Below are positions 32,595-33,703 of a stretch of 33,703 nt of DNA, piece after piece (positions within the stretch are counted from its first letter, which is position 1; each line of letters starts with the position of its first letter). Source of the stretch: an uncultured bacterium (lineage in GTDB: Bacteria; Cyanobacteriota; Vampirovibrionia; Gastranaerophilales; Gastranaerophilaceae); NCBI GenBank assembly GCA_948433295.1, contig CAOJDT010000014.1:1-33703 (forward strand). Reading direction: 5' to 3'. Position numbers and translations under genes: made by a program. The notes beneath the pieces are model-generated. The model saw nothing but the letters and a program-made list of their open reading frames with translations, ran no database searches and was not told where the DNA came from.

Positions 32595-32614
32595 AAAAAA
32601 GCACCCGAAGGTGC
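32595..32614 (-). terminator. Minus-strand terminator with a UUCG loop
   Basis: Read on the minus strand: GCACC, TTCG, GGTGC, then six Ts. This is a textbook rho-independent terminator. No protein gene on the minus strand leads into it; what precedes it is the tRNA-like 3' end at 32628-32647. Confidence 0.75.
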
Positions 32615-32627
32615 AGATTTAAAAAAA

Positions 32628-32647
32628 TGGGGCGCCTGATGGAATCG
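32628..32647 (-). pseudogene. 3'-end fragment resembling a tRNA gene
   Basis: On the minus strand the 20 bases CGATTCCATCAGGCGCCCCA look like the last part of a T-loop, the T-stem, the acceptor strand and an encoded CCA. Seven Ts and a terminator follow. The rest of a tRNA is missing upstream and the T-stem seems one base short. Such fragments are typical scars of integration at tRNA 3' ends. I cannot name the amino acid. Confidence 0.42.
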
Positions 32648-32704
32648 TCTTGATGTAAAAAGACAGTCGGTTTGATGATTTTAAACAGCAAGTTTGACTA
32701 TTTC

Positions 32705-32774
32705 CCCTCATCTCTTGAGGGAGAGGGAAGAAAATCAACTTGAGCGTTTGCGAAAGTTAGATTTTCGGGTGAGG
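32705..32774. repeat. Fold-back intergenic repeat (REP/MITE-like)
   Basis: Nested inverted repeats: CCTCA (32706-32710) with TGAGG (32770-32774); CCCTC (32705-32709) with GAGGG (32717-32721); GAAAATC-AACTT (32730-32741) with AAGTT-A-GATTTTC (32754-32766). It is more GC-rich than its surroundings and non-coding. The layout suggests a dispersed repeat family; only one copy is in this window. Confidence 0.5.
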
Positions 32775-32784
32775 TGTATAAATA

Positions 32785-32828
32785 TTGTTACAATTAAGCA
32801 ATTTTGGAAAAGAAAAATACTTTATATA
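32785..32828 (+). promoter_or_regulatory. Shared CAATT-N17-TTTATATA element, copy 3
   Basis: TTGTTA (32785-32790), 8 bases, CAATT (32799-32803), 17 bases, TTTATATA (32821-32828), 30 bases before the ATG at 32859. Spacing is identical to copy 2, and the CAATT to TTTATATA part to copy 1. Confidence 0.5.
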
Positions 32829-32858
32829 AATAAGGTTAGATTATTTTAGGTATTTACT

Positions 32859-33703
32859 ATGGGGTTAGAAAAAATTGGAATGAATTTGGCACAAAAAACA
32901 GCTTCTTGGGTGAAAGCTGCAGGTAAAACGAGTGTAATGCAAACAAAGCCAATTACCCCTACTCAATTGCAAGGTTTGCGTTTAGCATCTAATCTAGTTT
33001 GTGATACTGTTCAATTATCAAATACATCACATCTTTCAGAATCTTTTGTGAAATCATTAACACAAATCAAAGGCAAAGATAATTTAGATACTGCAATAAA
33101 AATTAAAGACGCAATACTACGCAGAATGGGATATAAGCATCCAGAGTTATTACAAGCTGAAACATCTTCTCCTCTTGCACAAATGAACGGGCTTGCCGCT
33201 GGTTGGTGTAATGAATCAGGGAAAATGGTATTAGGAAGTCATGTATTAAATTCTCCTGTCGGAGAAGAACTGATTCCTACCTTATATCATGAACTTGACC
33301 ATATGGATAAATTTATAAAATTATATAAAGCTACTGGTGAAAAAAAATATTATGAAATTATAGCTGAGAATATCGGTGGTAAACAAACACCAAAGATTAA
33401 TTTTGATTTCTTTCAGCGAATGAGTAGAGATGTCGATATTACAGATTTTGATGTTATTAAATATATAAAAGCTGCAAGAAAATATGAAGGAACGGGGTTT
33501 CGTTTATCTGAACAATATAAATATTTTAATAATCCTTTTGAAGTTTCTGCATATGACTTAGAAGCAAAAATAAGAAATATTATAGGTACATCAACAAGGA
33601 CACCTAAAGATATATTTCCAAAGAACTATGATTCTTTAGTTAAAGCATTAGAAAAACAGGGTATAACAGACACACTACAACAAGATGAAATTCTTTTTAA
33701 CAT
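32859..33703 (+). CDS. N-terminal part of a putative zinc metallopeptidase (3' end outside window)
   Basis: The frame runs from ATG 32859 to the window edge without a stop, giving 281 residues. TLYHELDHMDKF contains HELDH at 144-148, an HExxH zinc site with catalytic Glu, and NPFEVSAYDLEAKI at 225-238 provides a downstream Glu (E228 or E235) in the NPxExxA context common for the third ligand of gluzincin-like enzymes. There is no signal peptide or membrane helix. DTVQLS at 49-54 matches the DTIELS of the ADP-ribosyltransferase-like protein, and both genes have the same upstream element. The family is otherwise not recognised; the substrate is unknown. AGG lies eight bases before the ATG, a weak ribosome site. 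Confidence 0.6.
   Translation, partial: MGLEKIGMNLAQKTASWVKAAGKTSVMQTKPITPTQLQGLRLASNLVCDTVQLSNTSHLSESFVKSLTQIKGKDNLDTAIKIKDAILRRMGYKHPELLQAETSSPLAQMNGLAAGWCNESGKMVLGSHVLNSPVGEELIPTLYHELDHMDKFIKLYKATGEKKYYEIIAENIGGKQTPKINFDFFQRMSRDVDITDFDVIKYIKAARKYEGTGFRLSEQYKYFNNPFEVSAYDLEAKIRNIIGTSTRTPKDIFPKNYDSLVKALEKQGITDTLQQDEILFN

Overview
The window reads as the chromosome of a low-GC, double-membrane bacterium. Evidence for an outer envelope is an AsmA-like protein of about 1150 residues and an ArnT/PMT-type lipid-sugar glycosyltransferase. Several features point, by inference only, to the non-photosynthetic cyanobacterial sister group (Melainabacteria/Vampirovibrionia, order Gastranaerophilales). 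These are the secreted protein built from LEKKTFxKxY-type repeats, a lone GcvPB next to a DUF2229 protein, and accessory proteins carrying short N-terminal I-x-F-[GK] and D-T-[IV]-x-L-S motifs.

Left third (1-14800): the 3' end of an unidentified gene, glmU, a nifU-nifS Fe-S assembly pair, an AAA+ ATPase whose ribosome site lies inside the preceding terminator hairpin, and a repeat-rich secreted protein. On the minus strand there follows a tightly packed six-gene run. In transcription order it is: sigma-70-family factor, gcvPB, DUF2229 activase-like protein, multipass membrane protein, miaA, AsmA-like giant.

Middle (14800-27300): a tandem UspA protein, then a 577-base gap. The gap holds a candidate stand-alone small RNA with its own promoter and terminator, and a decayed XRE regulator. 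Then come two sugar ABC permeases, a DUF2142 membrane protein, TPR proteins, an unidentified protein (20619), a HEPN plus zinc-ribbon protein, a HAD phosphatase, a YbjQ-YbjQ-M48 peptidase operon, a NaChBac-type voltage-gated channel and a DnaQ-type exonuclease.

Right part (27300-33703): an ArnT-like glycosyltransferase faces an OmpR/HK two-component pair. After that comes a visibly accessory stretch. It has a membrane-anchored protein with thirteen PEVK repeats and a C-terminal ADP-ribosyltransferase-like domain, a tRNA 3'-end scrap with its terminator, a fold-back repeat, and the start of a protein with an HExxH metallopeptidase motif.

Two regulatory patterns stand out. First, several genes (16324, 22866, 26708, 31069 and probably 22686) have a -10 box exactly six bases before the ATG and no Shine-Dalgarno site, which predicts leaderless mRNAs. 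Second, three unrelated accessory genes (20619, 31232, 32859) share an unusual upstream element, CAATT-N17-TTTATATA, with identical spacing. This suggests a common regulon, possibly driven by an alternative sigma factor. All functional statements come from reading motifs by eye; no database search was run.
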